A DNA stretch of 64,000 nucleotides from an uncultured Eubacteriales bacterium (GTDB lineage Bacteria; Bacillota; Clostridia; Peptostreptococcales; Anaerovoracaceae): positions 36,117 through 100,116 of the forward strand of contig CACYLW010000005.1 of assembly GCA_902775345.1 (NCBI GenBank), given 5' to 3'. Below the pieces are notes generated by a model, which did no database searches, was not told the origin of the DNA, and was given only the letters and a program-made list of their open reading frames with translations. The position numbers and the translations under genes were made by a program. Positions 18,547 through 27,632 of this stretch are shown here, one piece after another (positions within the stretch are counted from its first letter, which is position 1; each line of letters opens with the position of its first letter).

Positions 18547-19663
18547 ATGTTACAGCTTGATGAAATAAGAAGCCAGCTTCCGGCTCTCAAGGAGCAGATA
18601 GCGGAAGTGGGAGGCTATCTTTGACCCGGAGGGTCTGAAGAAAAGAATAAAAGAACTTGAGGACGAGAGCCTCAAGGAAGGCTTCTGGAATGATCAGAAG
18701 AACGCCCAGAAAGTTCTCAAGGAGAAGAAGTCTCTTGAGGACAAGCTTGGTCTGTATGAAAGACTGGCTTCCGAGGCGGATGAACTTCCTGAACTTATAG
18801 ATATAGCGGAAGAACTTGAGGACGAGGATGAAGCAAAAAGCGTCATCGCAGGTTTTGATAAGCTTTCAGATGAACTGGAAGATCTCAAGACCAATATGCT
18901 GCTGTCCGGAAAATACGACAGCAAAGACTGTATACTTAGCATACATTCAGGCACGGGCGGTGTCGATGCCAACGACTGGGCGGAGATGCTCGAGAGGATG
19001 TACCTCAGATACTGCGAAAAGAAGGGCTTTAAAACCAGGATCCTTGACAGACAGGATGACGTTGATTACGGCATAAAAAGCTCGACCATAGAGGTAAGCG
19101 GTGACAACGCTTACGGGCTGCTGAAATCTGAGAACGGCGTGCACAGGCTCGTGCGCATCTCGCCGTTCAACGCGATGGGAAAGAGACAGACGTCATTCGC
19201 TGCGGTGGAGGTCGTTCCCGACATCGGAGACGAGATAGAGGTGAACATCGATCCGAATGACCTGAAGATAGATACATACAGATCGGGCGGTGCCGGAGGT
19301 CAGCATGTAAACACGACTGATTCGGCCGTAAGGATCACACATATCCCTACCGGCATAGTGGTTACGTGCCAGAATGAGCGCTCGCAGATAATGAATCGTG
19401 AGGTCGCCATGAAGATCCTCATATCCAAACTGACAAGGATAGCAGAGGAAGCTCATAAGGAGAACCTCAACGAGATAAAGGGCGACCAGTCCATGGCGAC
19501 ATGGGGATCACAGATAAGAAACTATGTGTTCCAGCCGTATACCATGGTCAAGGACACCCGCACCGGAGCCGAGGTCGGCAATGTGGAGGCTGTGATGGAC
19601 GGGGACCTTGATGTGTTCGTCCGCGCAAAACTCTCGCAGGATGCGGCTAAGGCAAACGGATAG
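18547..19663 (+). CDS. prfB: Peptide chain release factor 2, with programmed +1 frameshift
   Basis: RF2 recognises UAA and UGA and releases the peptide. The frame opens at ATG 18547 (GGAGGAAG before it), reads 25 codons and meets an in-frame TGA at 18622-18624; after a +1 slip on CTT the frame resumes at GAC (18623) and runs to 19663, giving 371 residues, the normal RF2 size. The anticodon-like tripeptide is SPF (in LVRISPFNAMGKRQTSF), specific for RF2 rather than RF1, and the catalytic GGQ is at residues 250-252 (SGGAGGQHVNTT). Annotation without the shift would wrongly start at the ATG at 18896 and lose the N-terminal domain. addB follows 13 bases later. Confidence 0.97.
18609..18625 (+). 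promoter_or_regulatory. RF2 autoregulatory frameshift site
   Basis: GGGAGG (18609-18614), an internal Shine-Dalgarno-like element, lies 4 bases before CTT TGA C (18619-18625). This is the CUUUGAC slippage signal known from bacterial prfB: when RF2 is scarce, termination at UGA is slow and the ribosome slips +1, restoring RF2 synthesis. Confidence 0.96.
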
Positions 19664-19676
19664 ATAACGGTAACAG

Positions 19677-22600
19677 ATGCTGAGAATATTTGCAGGCAGA
19701 GAGAATATCGATAAGGAGCGTTTCATCTATGACCGTGTAAATGAACACGGAGGTGAGACGCTTGTTTTGGTGCCCGATCAGTACACTCTGGTAGCGGAGG
19801 AGCAGGCGCTGAAGTATCTCGGAACTGACTGCCTGTTCAATGTTGAGATAACATCGATGAACCGTCTCGGACTCAGAGTCCTCAGGGAGCAGGGGACAGA
19901 GTCGGTCAGGATGATCGACAAGTACGGCCGCTTCATGCTGCTGTCGATGCTCATCCGGGAGCATCAGGAAGATTTCGATATCTTCAGCAGGGTGGCAGGC
20001 AAACTGACTTTCACTTCGATGCTCAACGATTTTATTTCTGAATTCAAACAGCAGGACTGCACTCTCGAAAAGCTCCGGGAGATGAGCGGCGATGCCGGCG
20101 GAGATCCTATACTCGAAGCAAAGCTCAGGGAACTAAGCGGAGTCATAACTGCTTATGAAAAGGCCATCGAGGGCAGATACACTGACTCAGAAGACTACAT
20201 AGCCATGTATGTCGGTGCGATCAGAGACTCGAAACTGGTCCGCGGCAAAGCGATATGGATATACGGCTATGACAGCATCACTCCGAAATTCGCTGACGCG
20301 GCGATGGAACTTGCGAAGACCGCAGAGTCAGTTAACTTTATCGTCAACAGGAGTGACTTCGGGCTTGACGGCAGACTGACTGCCTCGCTTATCAGACTTG
20401 GCGCGGACAATAACGTGGATGTCAGCTGTGAAGATATACCTGCCTCATATGAGCTGCAGAAGAGCGAAACGGTTAAACGCATGGAGAGGTATCTCTGGAA
20501 GGATGTCCTCAGTCCTGCACAAAGAGCTGAAAACGCCGGCTTCGTACCGGAAGACCTCACTGTAGTGTGCGCGGCAAATCCGTATTACGAAGCGGAGAGC
20601 GCAGCCGCTTATGTGTGGCACCTGATACGCGACCTCGGTTACAAAATGAGGGAGATCCAGCTTATAGCCAATGACGAAGGCACGATGCAGCCTATCATCA
20701 GGAGGGTCTTTGCGGAATACGGACTGCCGGTCTTTGCCGATACTTCACGCGACATCACCGACAGCGCAGCTGTAGGATTCATAGTCAACATGCTGGACTT
20801 CATGGTCCACCGTAAGTCGTCGCAGTACCTTTTTGCGATGCTTAAGACCGGACTCACAGGCATGGAAGACGGTGACATAGAAGACCTCGAGAACTACGCG
20901 AGGGAATACCGCATCAAAGGCTCCATGTGGGACAGGCCTTTCAAATACGGCAGGGAAAGTCTCGGTGAAAAAGCATTTGACAGGCTGGAGTCCATGAGGT
21001 CGACTCTCTCAGATTCACTGTCCGGACTGGCTGAGATCTCAAAATGCGGAACAGTCTCGGAATTCATCAGGGCATTCAGATCATACCTTGATGATGAGTG
21101 GAAACTGGCTGACAGGGTCGCAGAAGCCGCTGCCGCGCAGGATGAAGCGGGGCTGCACGATGAGGCTCAGCGCACGACACAGAGCTTTGCAAAGGCCATG
21201 GATCTGCTCGAACAGATCGACGGAATAATGGGCAGCTCCGGGATGGATCTTGCGGAGTTCACTGACATATATGTGGCGGGACTGTCGGATGTTGAGGTAG
21301 GGGTGATCCCGCCGTCTGTTGACGGGCTTTCAATGGGCACCATGATAAGGACCAGGCCGCGTCAGATGAAGGCCGCCGTGATTCTCGGAGCCTGCGAGGG
21401 CGTATTGCCGCTTTCGCCTCAGACAGAAGGCCTGTTCTCAGTAGATGAGAAGGAGTTCTTCAAGACGAAGGGCTTTGCTCTCGGAAGCCTTGATGACATA
21501 AAAATGGATGAGGAAAATGCCGCCATGTATCGCATGATGGCAAGACCTTCTGAAAAGATATACATAAGCTGGGCCATGACAGATTCTGAGGGCAGGGACA
21601 CTAGTCCGTCGCCTGTCATCGATTCGCTCAGGATGCTGTTCCCGCGTATTGACGCAGATGGCCTTATCCGCAAAGACATAATAAGCATGGGCTGCGGAGA
21701 GACTCTTGAAGCAGGCGGGACAGACAGGATCAACACCGCGGGAGACGGCATGCGGCATCTCATAAACCGCATAAAAGACCCGAATGCTCCTGATGAGCCA
21801 GATGCCCTCACGAAGGCCTTGCTTCACTGGTATGCGGACAACCGCAGGGAAGAACTTGACACAATGCTGAAAGCGGCAGCTTACGACAACGTACAGCGCC
21901 CTCTCGGACGAAGCACGGCAAAAGACCTCTTCTGCAGGAGAGACGGAAGTCTGTCGCTGAGCGCTTCATCCATAGGCAGTTACATCGACTGCCCGTTCAG
22001 GTACTTCATAGACAGGGGCCTGAGACCTAAGGAGGAGAGGACCTTCGCGAGTGACGCACGCTCTGTGGGCGATGTGTACCACGAATGTCTCATGGCAGTC
22101 GCAAGACAGATAATGAAAGCGGATGAGATCCCTGACGATGATTCCCTCGAGGATCTGGTTACGGCCGCTCTTGACGAGCTGTCAGAGAACTACATGGGAG
22201 GACTCTTCATATCCACCGGCTGCGAAGAATACCGCATGAGCCGCATACGCGAGATCTGCGCCGCGGCTGCAAAGGCGATGGCCACGCAGCTGGCAGCCGG
22301 ATCCGTGGTGAGCGCTGCGTTCGAGGAACCGTTCGGAAGAAACGCGGAAATCGGACCGCTGAAAATAAGCGCCGGCGACAGCGAGGTATATGTTGAAGGA
22401 AAGATAGACCGCGCCGACATTATGGACATCGATGGTGAAAAGCGGGTCCGCATAATAGACTACAAGACAGGCAGCGACAAGCTCGATCTCTGGAAGATGC
22501 GCCAGGGATACAAGATGCAGCTCATGATCTACCTGATCTCCGCTTCGTCGGGTGATCTGACCCCTGCGGGGATGTTCTACTTCAACATCAAGGATCCGAT

Positions 22601-22979
22601 CGAATCGATGAACGACAAGAGCGCGAACCAGATAGATACGCTTCTCGCAAAGGAAGCGGAAGACGAGTTCAAACTGAAGGGAGCGTTCATCAACGAAGAG
22701 GGCGTGCTGAGAGCCATGCCTGAAAAGGTGCTCTCTTCAGTAAAAAAAGGAGCAATCAGCCGGGAAGAGTATGATGATGTACGCAGCGAAGTGATCGCCC
22801 GCATAGAAGAAACAGCAGAAGGGATACTCGGCGGAAAGATAGGCATCAATCCGCTCAGAGTCGACAGCAGACTTGCCTGCGGCTACTGCAGCTACAGGCC
22901 GGTATGCAGACGTGACCGCGGATATGTGAAGAACTCATACCGCCCTATCAAACCGAGACCGAAAGAAAAGAATGATTGA
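19677..22979 (+). CDS. addB: AddB/RexB-type helicase-nuclease subunit with PD-(D/E)XK domain
   Basis: An 1100-residue protein resembling the AddB subunit of the AddAB (RexAB) complex, which processes double-strand breaks for recombination. The C-terminal nuclease motif is RIIDYKTG (Asp 928, Lys 930), flanked by the four cysteines of the iron-sulfur clasp: Cys 772 (SYIDCPF), then Cys 1068, 1071 and 1077 (ACGYCSYRPVC). The N-terminal UvrD-like part begins MLRIFAGRENIDKERFIYDR; B. subtilis AddB has a Walker A there, and here the GKT is absent. ALILGACEGVLPLSPQTEG-like helicase motif (VILGACEGVLPLSPQ) is present. No addA partner lies in the window; it may be elsewhere. It overlaps the next gene by 8 bases. 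Confidence 0.88.
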   Translation: MLRIFAGRENIDKERFIYDRVNEHGGETLVLVPDQYTLVAEEQALKYLGTDCLFNVEITSMNRLGLRVLREQGTESVRMIDKYGRFMLLSMLIREHQEDFDIFSRVAGKLTFTSMLNDFISEFKQQDCTLEKLREMSGDAGGDPILEAKLRELSGVITAYEKAIEGRYTDSEDYIAMYVGAIRDSKLVRGKAIWIYGYDSITPKFADAAMELAKTAESVNFIVNRSDFGLDGRLTASLIRLGADNNVDVSCEDIPASYELQKSETVKRMERYLWKDVLSPAQRAENAGFVPEDLTVVCAANPYYEAESAAAYVWHLIRDLGYKMREIQLIANDEGTMQPIIRRVFAEYGLPVFADTSRDITDSAAVGFIVNMLDFMVHRKSSQYLFAMLKTGLTGMEDGDIEDLENYAREYRIKGSMWDRPFKYGRESLGEKAFDRLESMRSTLSDSLSGLAEISKCGTVSEFIRAFRSYLDDEWKLADRVAEAAAAQDEAGLHDEAQRTTQSFAKAMDLLEQIDGIMGSSGMDLAEFTDIYVAGLSDVEVGVIPPSVDGLSMGTMIRTRPRQMKAAVILGACEGVLPLSPQTEGLFSVDEKEFFKTKGFALGSLDDIKMDEENAAMYRMMARPSEKIYISWAMTDSEGRDTSPSPVIDSLRMLFPRIDADGLIRKDIISMGCGETLEAGGTDRINTAGDGMRHLINRIKDPNAPDEPDALTKALLHWYADNRREELDTMLKAAAYDNVQRPLGRSTAKDLFCRRDGSLSLSASSIGSYIDCPFRYFIDRGLRPKEERTFASDARSVGDVYHECLMAVARQIMKADEIPDDDSLEDLVTAALDELSENYMGGLFISTGCEEYRMSRIREICAAAAKAMATQLAAGSVVSAAFEEPFGRNAEIGPLKISAGDSEVYVEGKIDRADIMDIDGEKRVRIIDYKTGSDKLDLWKMRQGYKMQLMIYLISASSGDLTPAGMFYFNIKDPIESMNDKSANQIDTLLAKEAEDEFKLKGAFINEEGVLRAMPEKVLSSVKKGAISREEYDDVRSEVIARIEETAEGILGGKIGINPLRVDSRLACGYCSYRPVCRRDRGYVKNSYRPIKPRPKEKND

Positions 22980-23793
22980 AATAGTATCAGTAGGGAGCAG
23001 CAGCTCCGGAAATTCATATATAGTAATGACGGAAGGCCGGACGCTCATTATTGACGTAGGCCTCCCGGCCAAGAAGATAATCGGCGCTCTTGAGCATCTG
23101 GGGACAGATCCTGCGGATGTCGATGCCGTTCTCATCACCCATGAGCATGTCGACCATGTAAAAAGCGTGAGGGCGATATCACGCAAGTGCTGCAACGCGT
23201 TCTTCTACGCCAGCCGCGGCACGGTGGAAAACACGGACAGCTTCCGTTATGTGCCTGATGAGAGGATAGTGCTGTTATCGGCGGGAGAGATCGTCAGAAT
23301 AGATAATGACGATGACATGGAGATCGGCGCGTTCCCGTTAAGCCACGACGCGGCAGAGCCGCTGGGCTTTACCGTCACGTCCCGCGGAGAAAAACTGGCG
23401 GTCGTGACGGATACCGGAGTGGTAAGCGAAGAGATATATGCTGCCATCAGGGACGCCGGACTGCTTGTCTTTGAAGCTAATCATGATGTGGACATGCTGA
23501 TGTTCGGAGAGTATCCTTACCCTGTGAAGGTGAGGATAAAGGGCGATAAAGGCCATTTGTCGAACGATTATGCAGGCCAGGTCCTCGCATACCTGCTTTC
23601 AGAAAGAAAGGCAGGCGGAGCGCAGAGCCCGCTGAGGGTGATGCTGGCACATCTGAGCTTCCACAACAACGCCCCTCTGTTTGCCCGGCAGACAGTTGAA
23701 GAAGCTCTCGGTGCGGCCGGATTCCACAAAGGAGAAGATTATCTTCTTGATGTAGCCGCCAGAGAAGGCTTCACATTTATGCCGGAGCTTTAG
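22972..23793 (+). CDS. MBL-fold metallohydrolase, YycJ/WalJ-like
   Basis: A 273-residue metallo-beta-lactamase fold protein. The zinc motif HxHxDH is His57, His59, Asp61, His62 (THEHVDH); further ligands are in FPLSHDAAEPLGF and AHLSFHNN. The start SVGSSSSGNSYIV is the hallmark of the YycJ/WalJ group, predicted to act on nucleic acids (5'-3' exonuclease-like) and in some bacteria to influence cell wall and mutation avoidance. It shares 8 bases with the addB end, so it is co-translated; together with addB this supports a DNA-repair or nucleic-acid role. rlmH follows 22 bases later. Confidence 0.88.
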   Translation: MIEIVSVGSSSSGNSYIVMTEGRTLIIDVGLPAKKIIGALEHLGTDPADVDAVLITHEHVDHVKSVRAISRKCCNAFFYASRGTVENTDSFRYVPDERIVLLSAGEIVRIDNDDDMEIGAFPLSHDAAEPLGFTVTSRGEKLAVVTDTGVVSEEIYAAIRDAGLLVFEANHDVDMLMFGEYPYPVKVRIKGDKGHLSNDYAGQVLAYLLSERKAGGAQSPLRVMLAHLSFHNNAPLFARQTVEEALGAAGFHKGEDYLLDVAAREGFTFMPEL

Positions 23794-23815
23794 AAACTAT
23801 TGAAACAGTCCCAAA

Positions 23816-24295
23816 ATGCTGAATATTAAAATCATCTGTGTAGGAAAATTCAAGGAGAAATATTGGGAAGCCGCCTCGGCTGAGTACATGAAAAGGCTCG
23901 GCGCCTATTGCAATGTCTCTGTTATTGAGGTAAAAGAAGAGAGGCTGCCCGCTCATGCCTCACGCGCAGACGAAGAGAACGTTATAATAAAAGAAGGAAA
24001 GTCGATCCTCGACAAGACGGGAGCGGGAGACTATGTCATAGCCCTCGATATAGGAGGACGGGAGCTCTCATCGGAAGATCTGGCCGCTAAGATATCAGAT
24101 ATATCTTTTACAAACTCCACGATCGATTTTGTGATAGGCGGCAGCCTCGGCCTGAGCAGGGAAGTGAAATCGCGCGCTGCGCTGAGACTGAGCTTCGGAA
24201 GGATCACGCTTCCGCACCAGCTCGCACGCATTGTTCTGCTCGAGCAGATATACAGAGCATTCAAGATAAACGCGGGAGAAACATATCATAAGTAA
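23816..24295 (+). CDS. rlmH: 23S rRNA pseudouridine-1915 N3-methyltransferase RlmH
   Basis: A 159-residue SPOUT methyltransferase that modifies pseudouridine 1915 in helix 69 of 23S rRNA on assembled 70S ribosomes. The family signatures are all present: N-terminal KIICVGKFKEKYWEAASAEY, the SAM-binding knot with DFVIGGSLGLS, and the C-terminal HQLARIVLLEQIYRAFKIN ending in YHK. Length matches the usual 155-160 residues. Proximity to a walJ-like gene matches the common Bacillota arrangement. Confidence 0.97.
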   Translation: MLNIKIICVGKFKEKYWEAASAEYMKRLGAYCNVSVIEVKEERLPAHASRADEENVIIKEGKSILDKTGAGDYVIALDIGGRELSSEDLAAKISDISFTNSTIDFVIGGSLGLSREVKSRAALRLSFGRITLPHQLARIVLLEQIYRAFKINAGETYHK

Positions 24296-24333
24296 AAAGC
24301 CGCAATGCCGGCATGTCGGAAAGGGATAAAGAA

Positions 24334-24498
24334 ATGGCAAATAACAGCAGAAAAAGCAGCAGCTCAAACAAGACGATGAAGGATTACGAGGACCGCAGAA
24401 AGCGCCTCAACACCGGCGCGAAGATAATGGCGCTGGTACTTGTGGCCGCGATGGTAGTTTTTTACGTGATCTCTGCAGGGATGTTTTTATGGAACTGA
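24334..24498 (+). CDS. Small single-pass membrane protein, unknown function
   Basis: A 54-residue protein with a polar, Ser/Lys-rich N-terminus (NNSRKSSSSNKTMKDYEDRR) and one membrane helix near the end (AKIMALVLVAAMVVFYVIS). The positive charges before the helix predict an inside N-terminus. It resembles small DUF4044-type proteins, but I am not certain of the family. ATG 24334 is chosen because GAAAGGGA lies 8 bases before it; an in-frame ATG at 24313 has no such site. A terminator lies 73 bases after the stop, so it is probably the last gene of the prfB-addB-rlmH unit. Confidence 0.6.
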   Translation: MANNSRKSSSSNKTMKDYEDRRKRLNTGAKIMALVLVAAMVVFYVISAGMFLWN

Positions 24499-24570
24499 TT
24501 AAATGACAAAAGTTTCCGCTGAAGCCTGCTGAGGCGTTCTTTTTGCAGCCATATTGTTTTTTTGTGTATT

Positions 24571-24593
24571 GAACCCGGAAGGGTTCTTTTTTT
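24571..24593 (+). terminator. Rho-independent terminator
   Basis: GAACCC (24571-24576) and GGGTTC (24581-24586) flank a GGAA tetraloop, followed by an uninterrupted T run to 24593. It closes the prfB-addB-walJ-rlmH unit and insulates the V-ATPase promoter. Confidence 0.85.
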
Positions 24594-24648
24594 AAGCCTT
24601 GCAATGCCTGCGTTAAAAGATTATCAAGGGAAATTAATTATGTTTTAT

Positions 24649-24677
24649 TTGAAGTGCATCTGTGATGCCGTTATAAT
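24649..24677 (+). promoter_or_regulatory. Sigma-70 type promoter of the V-ATPase operon
   Basis: TTGAAG (24649-24654), a 17-base spacer and a perfect TATAAT (24672-24677). Transcription should start near 24684, giving a 5' leader of about 93 bases before ATG 24777. Confidence 0.85.
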
Positions 24678-24693
24678 TAACATAGGAGAAACT

Positions 24694-24724
24694 GTGCCCC
24701 GAAGTATTCGCTTCAAAGGGGTAC
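24694..24724 (+). other. Structured 5' leader hairpin of the V-ATPase operon
   Basis: GTGCCCC (24694-24700) pairs with GGGGTAC (24718-24724) with one G-T pair, and GAAG (24701-24704) with CTTC (24711-24714) inside it, leaving a 6-base loop and an AAA bulge. A second small stem TGATT/AATCA (24755-24759... 24762-24766) abuts the ribosome binding site AGGAGGTG (24766-24773). This may affect translation; no ligand is identified. Confidence 0.5.
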
Positions 24725-24776
24725 TACCATAAGTTTTCGGTGATGAAGGTTGTTGATTCAAAATCAGGAGGTGCCT

Positions 24777-25340
24777 ATGGAATTACAGATTCAAGACCTT
24801 GTCTCCTCTATCCGTAAAGAGGGTATAGAGGCGGCAAATGCCGAAGCGGAATCTATTATTGCAGAAGCAAAAAAGAAAGCCGAATCAATCGTTGCCGGGG
24901 CAAAGTCTGAGGCACAGCAGTACAAAGATGCAGCTGAGAAGGAAATCTCCATTCTCAGAGAAAGTGCCGCAGTCAGTGCCGAGCAGGCAAAGCGTGATGC
25001 TGTCCTGGCATTCAAGACTGAGATCCAGGGAGAGTTCGAGAAGATCCTCTCTGCTGATATCGGAAAAGAGCTTTCTGGTGCAGCGCTTGGCAAATTGATC
25101 CGCGCGGCCGTTGCCGGTGAAAATGTTGCAGATTACGCAGCAGAAGTATCCGAGGTCGGCGATACTCTTAAGAAAGAGCTCGCAGAGGAAATCAAAAAAG
25201 GACTGGAAATCAGACCGACAAAGGATGTTCAGCAGGGATTCCGTCTTGCAGCAAAGGACGGTTCCGGTTATTTCGACTGCTCAGACGACGGAATAATGGA
25301 AATGCTGATGCCTTACTTCAGAGACCTTGACTTCCAGTAA
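24777..25340 (+). CDS. ntpE: V-type ATPase subunit E (peripheral stalk)
   Basis: A 187-residue subunit E, which with a partner forms the peripheral stalk that holds the A3B3 head still. The first ~85 residues are a long coiled coil rich in Ala/Lys/Glu (ANAEAESIIAEAKKKAESIVAGAKSEAQQYKD), and the C-terminal part is a small globular domain (IRPTKDVQQGFRLAAKDGSGYFDCSDD) that matches bacterial V-type E subunits. ATG 24777 is preferred over a TTG at 24750 because AGGAGGTG lies directly before it. It is the first gene of the V-ATPase operon. Confidence 0.88.
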   Translation: MELQIQDLVSSIRKEGIEAANAEAESIIAEAKKKAESIVAGAKSEAQQYKDAAEKEISILRESAAVSAEQAKRDAVLAFKTEIQGEFEKILSADIGKELSGAALGKLIRAAVAGENVADYAAEVSEVGDTLKKELAEEIKKGLEIRPTKDVQQGFRLAAKDGSGYFDCSDDGIMEMLMPYFRDLDFQ

Positions 25341-25355
25341 AAAAGGAGGAGCGGT

Positions 25356-25877
25356 ATGGCTTCGTATTATTATCTGATAGCAAGCCTTCCTGACCTCAGA
25401 GCAGACGGAGATATGCCGATAACATACGACGAATTTCTGTCATGCTGCCAGTCAAATGTGAGTGATGCAAAATATCAGCTGCTTGAAGACCTCACGCTAT
25501 CTTCCACGGAAGGGCCGCTTGTAGATGAGTGGGCAAAATTCTACGGGATGCTGACCAAAGAACTGAATTATCAGAGAAGCATGAATCTCGGCAAGAGTTA
25601 TTCATCAGCCTTTGATAAGGACGGTCAGATCGCACAGGTAGTTGCTGCCGCACTGTCCGCAAAGAATCCGCTTGAAGCGGAGAAGGTACTTCTGGAGTAT
25701 GAGTTTGAGGCTCTTGACTCACTGGTCGGACTGCATATGTTTGATGATCATGTGCTGTTCGGATATGCGATCAAGTTGAAATTGCTGGAGCGCCAGAACT
25801 GCTTCGAGGATACGAAGGGCAAGGCTGAATTCAAATCTCTATTCGACGGGATACAGCAGCGCGTATACAGTTTGTAA
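25356..25877 (+). CDS. DUF2764 family protein, V-ATPase operon component (subunit C-like role)
   Basis: A 173-residue soluble protein beginning ASYYYLIASLPDL, the signature of DUF2764. This family occurs between subunits E and A in V-ATPase operons of Chlamydiae, spirochaetes and Bacteroidetes, where no ordinary subunit C gene is found. The YYYLIASLP start also recalls the N-terminus of subunit C/d. It is therefore inferred, not shown, to serve as the socket linking the central stalk to the membrane ring. It sits 15 bases after ntpE and 12 bases before ntpA with its own RBS (AAAAGGAGG). Confidence 0.78.
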   Translation: MASYYYLIASLPDLRADGDMPITYDEFLSCCQSNVSDAKYQLLEDLTLSSTEGPLVDEWAKFYGMLTKELNYQRSMNLGKSYSSAFDKDGQIAQVVAAALSAKNPLEAEKVLLEYEFEALDSLVGLHMFDDHVLFGYAIKLKLLERQNCFEDTKGKAEFKSLFDGIQQRVYSL

Positions 25878-25889
25878 CAGGAGTGCTAT

Positions 25890-27620
25890 ATGAAAACACA
25901 AACAGGATTTGTAGCCGGAGTCAACGGCAACCTTATTAAGGTAGATTTCGATGGCTCCGTTCGAAAGAATGAAGTAGGTTACATCCTCGTTGACGATAAG
26001 CGCCTCAAAGGAGAGGTTATCCGTATCAACAACGGGGAAGTAAGCATGCAGATCTACGAAATGACCAACGGCATCAAAGTCGGTGACAAGGTAGAGTTCA
26101 CCGGCGAGCTGATGAGCGTAGATCTGGGTCCGGGACTGCTGACACAGGTCTTCGACGGCCTGCAGAATCCTCTGCCTAAACTGGCGGAGCAGTGCGGCTT
26201 CTTCCTGGACAGAGGAGTATATCTTGACGCGATCCCTGATCGTGACTGGGACTTCACGCCGGTAGCAAGCGTCGGTGACAGTGTGAAAGCGGGCAGCACA
26301 ATCGGTACCGTACCTGAAGGTCTGTTCACACACCACATCATGGTGCCTTTCACACTCAGAGGCAGTGACTGGACTGTGAAGTCGATCAACAAAGCAGGTT
26401 CATACAATGTAAGATCAACGATCTGCACGATCGAAAACGCAAAGGGCGAAACAAAGGATCTCAGCATGGTCTTCACACAGCCTATCAAGCAGGCGGTAAA
26501 GTGCTACGCTGAAAAGCTGCGCCCTACAGAACCGCTCGTAACAAAGATCCGCTGCATCGACTCGTTCCTTCCTGTAGCCAAGGGCGGAACATTCTGCACA
26601 CCGGGACCTTTCGGAGCTGGCAAAACCGTACTTCAGCACATGCAGGCGAAGAACTCTGAGGCAGACGTTGTAATCGTAGCTGCCTGCGGAGAGCGTGCCG
26701 GCGAGGTAGTAGAAGTACTGAAAGAGTTCCCTGAACTGATCGACCCTAAGACAGGCCGTTCACTGATGGAAAGAACCATTATCATCTGTAACACATCGTC
26801 CATGCCGGTTGCTGCCCGTGAAGCTTCCTGCTACACAGCGGTAACACTGGCTGAGTATTATAGACAGATGGGACTCGACGTCCTGCTGCTCGCTGACTCC
26901 ACAAGCCGCTGGGCTCAGGCGATGCGTGAGATGAGCGGACGTCTTGAGGAGATCCCTGGCGAGGAAGCGTTCCCTGCTTACCTCGAGTCAACGATCGCTG
27001 CGTTCTATGAAAGAGCCGGAAGAGTACGTCTTGATGACGGACAGATCGCTTCCATCACTATCGGCGGTACGGTATCACCTGCCGGCGGTAACTTCGAGGA
27101 ACCTGTAACACAGGCGACCCTGAAGGTAGTAGGAGCGTTCCACGGACTCGCAAGAGAGCGTTCGGATGCGCGTAAGTATCCGGCGATCCACCCGGTTGAT
27201 TCCTGGTCGAAGTACAAAGGTGTTGTCGACATGGATCTTGTAAACAAGGCCCGCGGCATCCTCATCAGAAGTACGGAAGTAAACCAGATGATGAAGGTAG
27301 TCGGTGAGGAAGGTACCTCATCTGAAGACTATATCATCTATCAGAAGGGTGAACTTCTCGACGCGGTATATCTGCAGCAGAACTCATTCGACCCTATCGA
27401 TGAGGCCTGCGTACCTGAGAGACAGCGCAGGGAATTCAACAGACTCTATGATGCGTTGACAAAGAAATACGATATCACAGACAAGAGAGAGATCCGTGCA
27501 TTCTTCAACCAGCTCAGACAGGAATTCCTTGACTGGCACGGCACAGTATTCGAGACACCTGAGTTCGAAGCACAGGAGAAAAAGATCTCAGACTTTTACA
27601 TGGCAAAGGTCGTAGAGTAG
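25890..27620 (+). CDS. ntpA: V-type ATPase catalytic subunit A
   Basis: The ATP-hydrolysing subunit, 576 residues, close to the usual 580-595. The P-loop GPFGAGKT is at residues 239-246, with the catalytic region AACGERAGEVVEVLKEFPEL (Glu of GER) and DSTSRWAQAMREMSGRLEEIPGEE. The N-terminal beta barrel and the A-type insertion (TGTVPEGLFTHHIMVP region) distinguish it from F-type beta. It forms the A3B3 head with NtpB. Genes on either side of it are spaced by 12 bases each, indicating tight co-expression. Confidence 0.98.
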   Translation: MKTQTGFVAGVNGNLIKVDFDGSVRKNEVGYILVDDKRLKGEVIRINNGEVSMQIYEMTNGIKVGDKVEFTGELMSVDLGPGLLTQVFDGLQNPLPKLAEQCGFFLDRGVYLDAIPDRDWDFTPVASVGDSVKAGSTIGTVPEGLFTHHIMVPFTLRGSDWTVKSINKAGSYNVRSTICTIENAKGETKDLSMVFTQPIKQAVKCYAEKLRPTEPLVTKIRCIDSFLPVAKGGTFCTPGPFGAGKTVLQHMQAKNSEADVVIVAACGERAGEVVEVLKEFPELIDPKTGRSLMERTIIICNTSSMPVAAREASCYTAVTLAEYYRQMGLDVLLLADSTSRWAQAMREMSGRLEEIPGEEAFPAYLESTIAAFYERAGRVRLDDGQIASITIGGTVSPAGGNFEEPVTQATLKVVGAFHGLARERSDARKYPAIHPVDSWSKYKGVVDMDLVNKARGILIRSTEVNQMMKVVGEEGTSSEDYIIYQKGELLDAVYLQQNSFDPIDEACVPERQRREFNRLYDALTKKYDITDKREIRAFFNQLRQEFLDWHGTVFETPEFEAQEKKISDFYMAKVVE

Positions 27621-27632
27621 GAGGTCGAAAAA

